Assembly (NCBI GenBank): GCA_003566795.1
Contig: PXBU01000330.1
Span: 1-6,593, forward strand
Source: Puniceicoccaceae bacterium
GTDB lineage: Bacteria > Verrucomicrobiota > Verrucomicrobiia > Opitutales > Coraliomargaritaceae
Direction: 5' to 3'
Length of the DNA: 6,593 nt
The notes under the pieces are model-generated. The model saw only the letters and a program-made list of their open reading frames with translations, searched no databases and was not told the DNA's origin. Positions within the stretch are counted from its first letter, which is position 1. Each line of letters opens with the position of its first letter. A program made the translations under genes and the position numbers. Shown in pieces: positions 6,453 to 6,593 of this stretch.

Positions 6453-6517
6453 GCAACGCATTTTTTCTACACCGGCCAGAGGAAGCTGGCTGGAGGATCA
6501 AATAAGTTTTTTCATGT

Positions 6518-6535
6518 AGCCGAAGCCCTTCGGCT
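6518..6535. other. Intergenic hairpin upstream of pheS
   Basis: AGCCGAA (6518-6524) and TTCGGCT (6529-6535) form a perfect 7-bp stem with a 4-base loop, about 100 bp upstream of pheS. A T-run (6507-6512) lies on the left side on the plus strand, so neither strand shows the stem-then-T order of a good terminator, although two more T bases follow on the plus strand. It may belong to another small palindromic repeat; the adjacent 10-mer GGTCGAACCG (6538-6547) also occurs at 2666-2675 beside repeat copy B. Confidence 0.5.
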
Positions 6536-6593
6536 TTGGTCGAACCGCCCGGAAAGTGCGCAACCACCAAACGCGAAGGCGTGGTCCGGTCCC

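Noticed and set aside
6498..6515. Tiny leader open frame (MKKLI) upstream of pheS as an attenuator peptide
   Set aside because: It has no phenylalanine codons and is not followed by alternative hairpins with a T-run, unlike the known pheST attenuator of enteric bacteria.
6415..6570. N-terminal extension of PheS by 52 residues
   Set aside because: The extension spans intergenic hairpins and does not resemble any PheS N-terminus; the ATG at 6414 gives the normal family length.

Overview
The window is ordinary bacterial chromosome and reads as four blocks. Most of the coding is on the minus strand: a partial GNAT acetyltransferase (left edge), an RLAN/RimK-type ATP-grasp ligase, and the two subunits of phenylalanyl-tRNA synthetase (pheS then pheT in the direction of transcription). 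A plus-strand two-gene toxin-antitoxin (TA) cassette, a ribbon-helix-helix antitoxin plus a VapC-type PIN toxin, sits between the ligase and pheT.

Layout. 1-173: start of a GNAT-fold gene that runs off the edge. 300-1754: RimK-like ATP-grasp protein, upstream of the GNAT gene and on the same strand. In other bacteria this pair is a recurrent neighbourhood thought to act in peptide or amide-bond chemistry. 1755-2010: divergent intergenic region carrying the first copy of a 94-bp repeat, then the TA promoter/operator. 2011-2645: TA genes, overlapping by one base. 2646-2802: convergent intergenic region with the second copy of the 94-bp repeat, in the same orientation and with one mismatch. 2803-5262: pheT. 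5263-5373: an unusually long pheS-pheT spacer filled by another palindromic repeat. 5374-6414: pheS. 6415-6593: non-coding leader with small hairpins.

Organism. Coding density, moderately high GC, separate full-length PheS and PheT subunits, weak or absent Shine-Dalgarno sequences before most genes and abundant structured intergenic repeats suggest a Gram-negative environmental bacterium. My best guess is Verrucomicrobiota (Opitutae-like), from the general look of the proteins and repeats. This is an impression, not a proof.

How it fits together. pheS and pheT make the two subunits of one essential enzyme. The ligase and GNAT gene probably form a two-gene functional pair. The TA cassette is an accessory unit bracketed by repeats. 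The points most worth a second look are the repeat-bracketed TA module, the folded structure of that repeat (a 7-bp stem closed by a GAAA loop on one strand only), the repeat inserted in the pheS-pheT spacer, and the RimK-like/GNAT pair.
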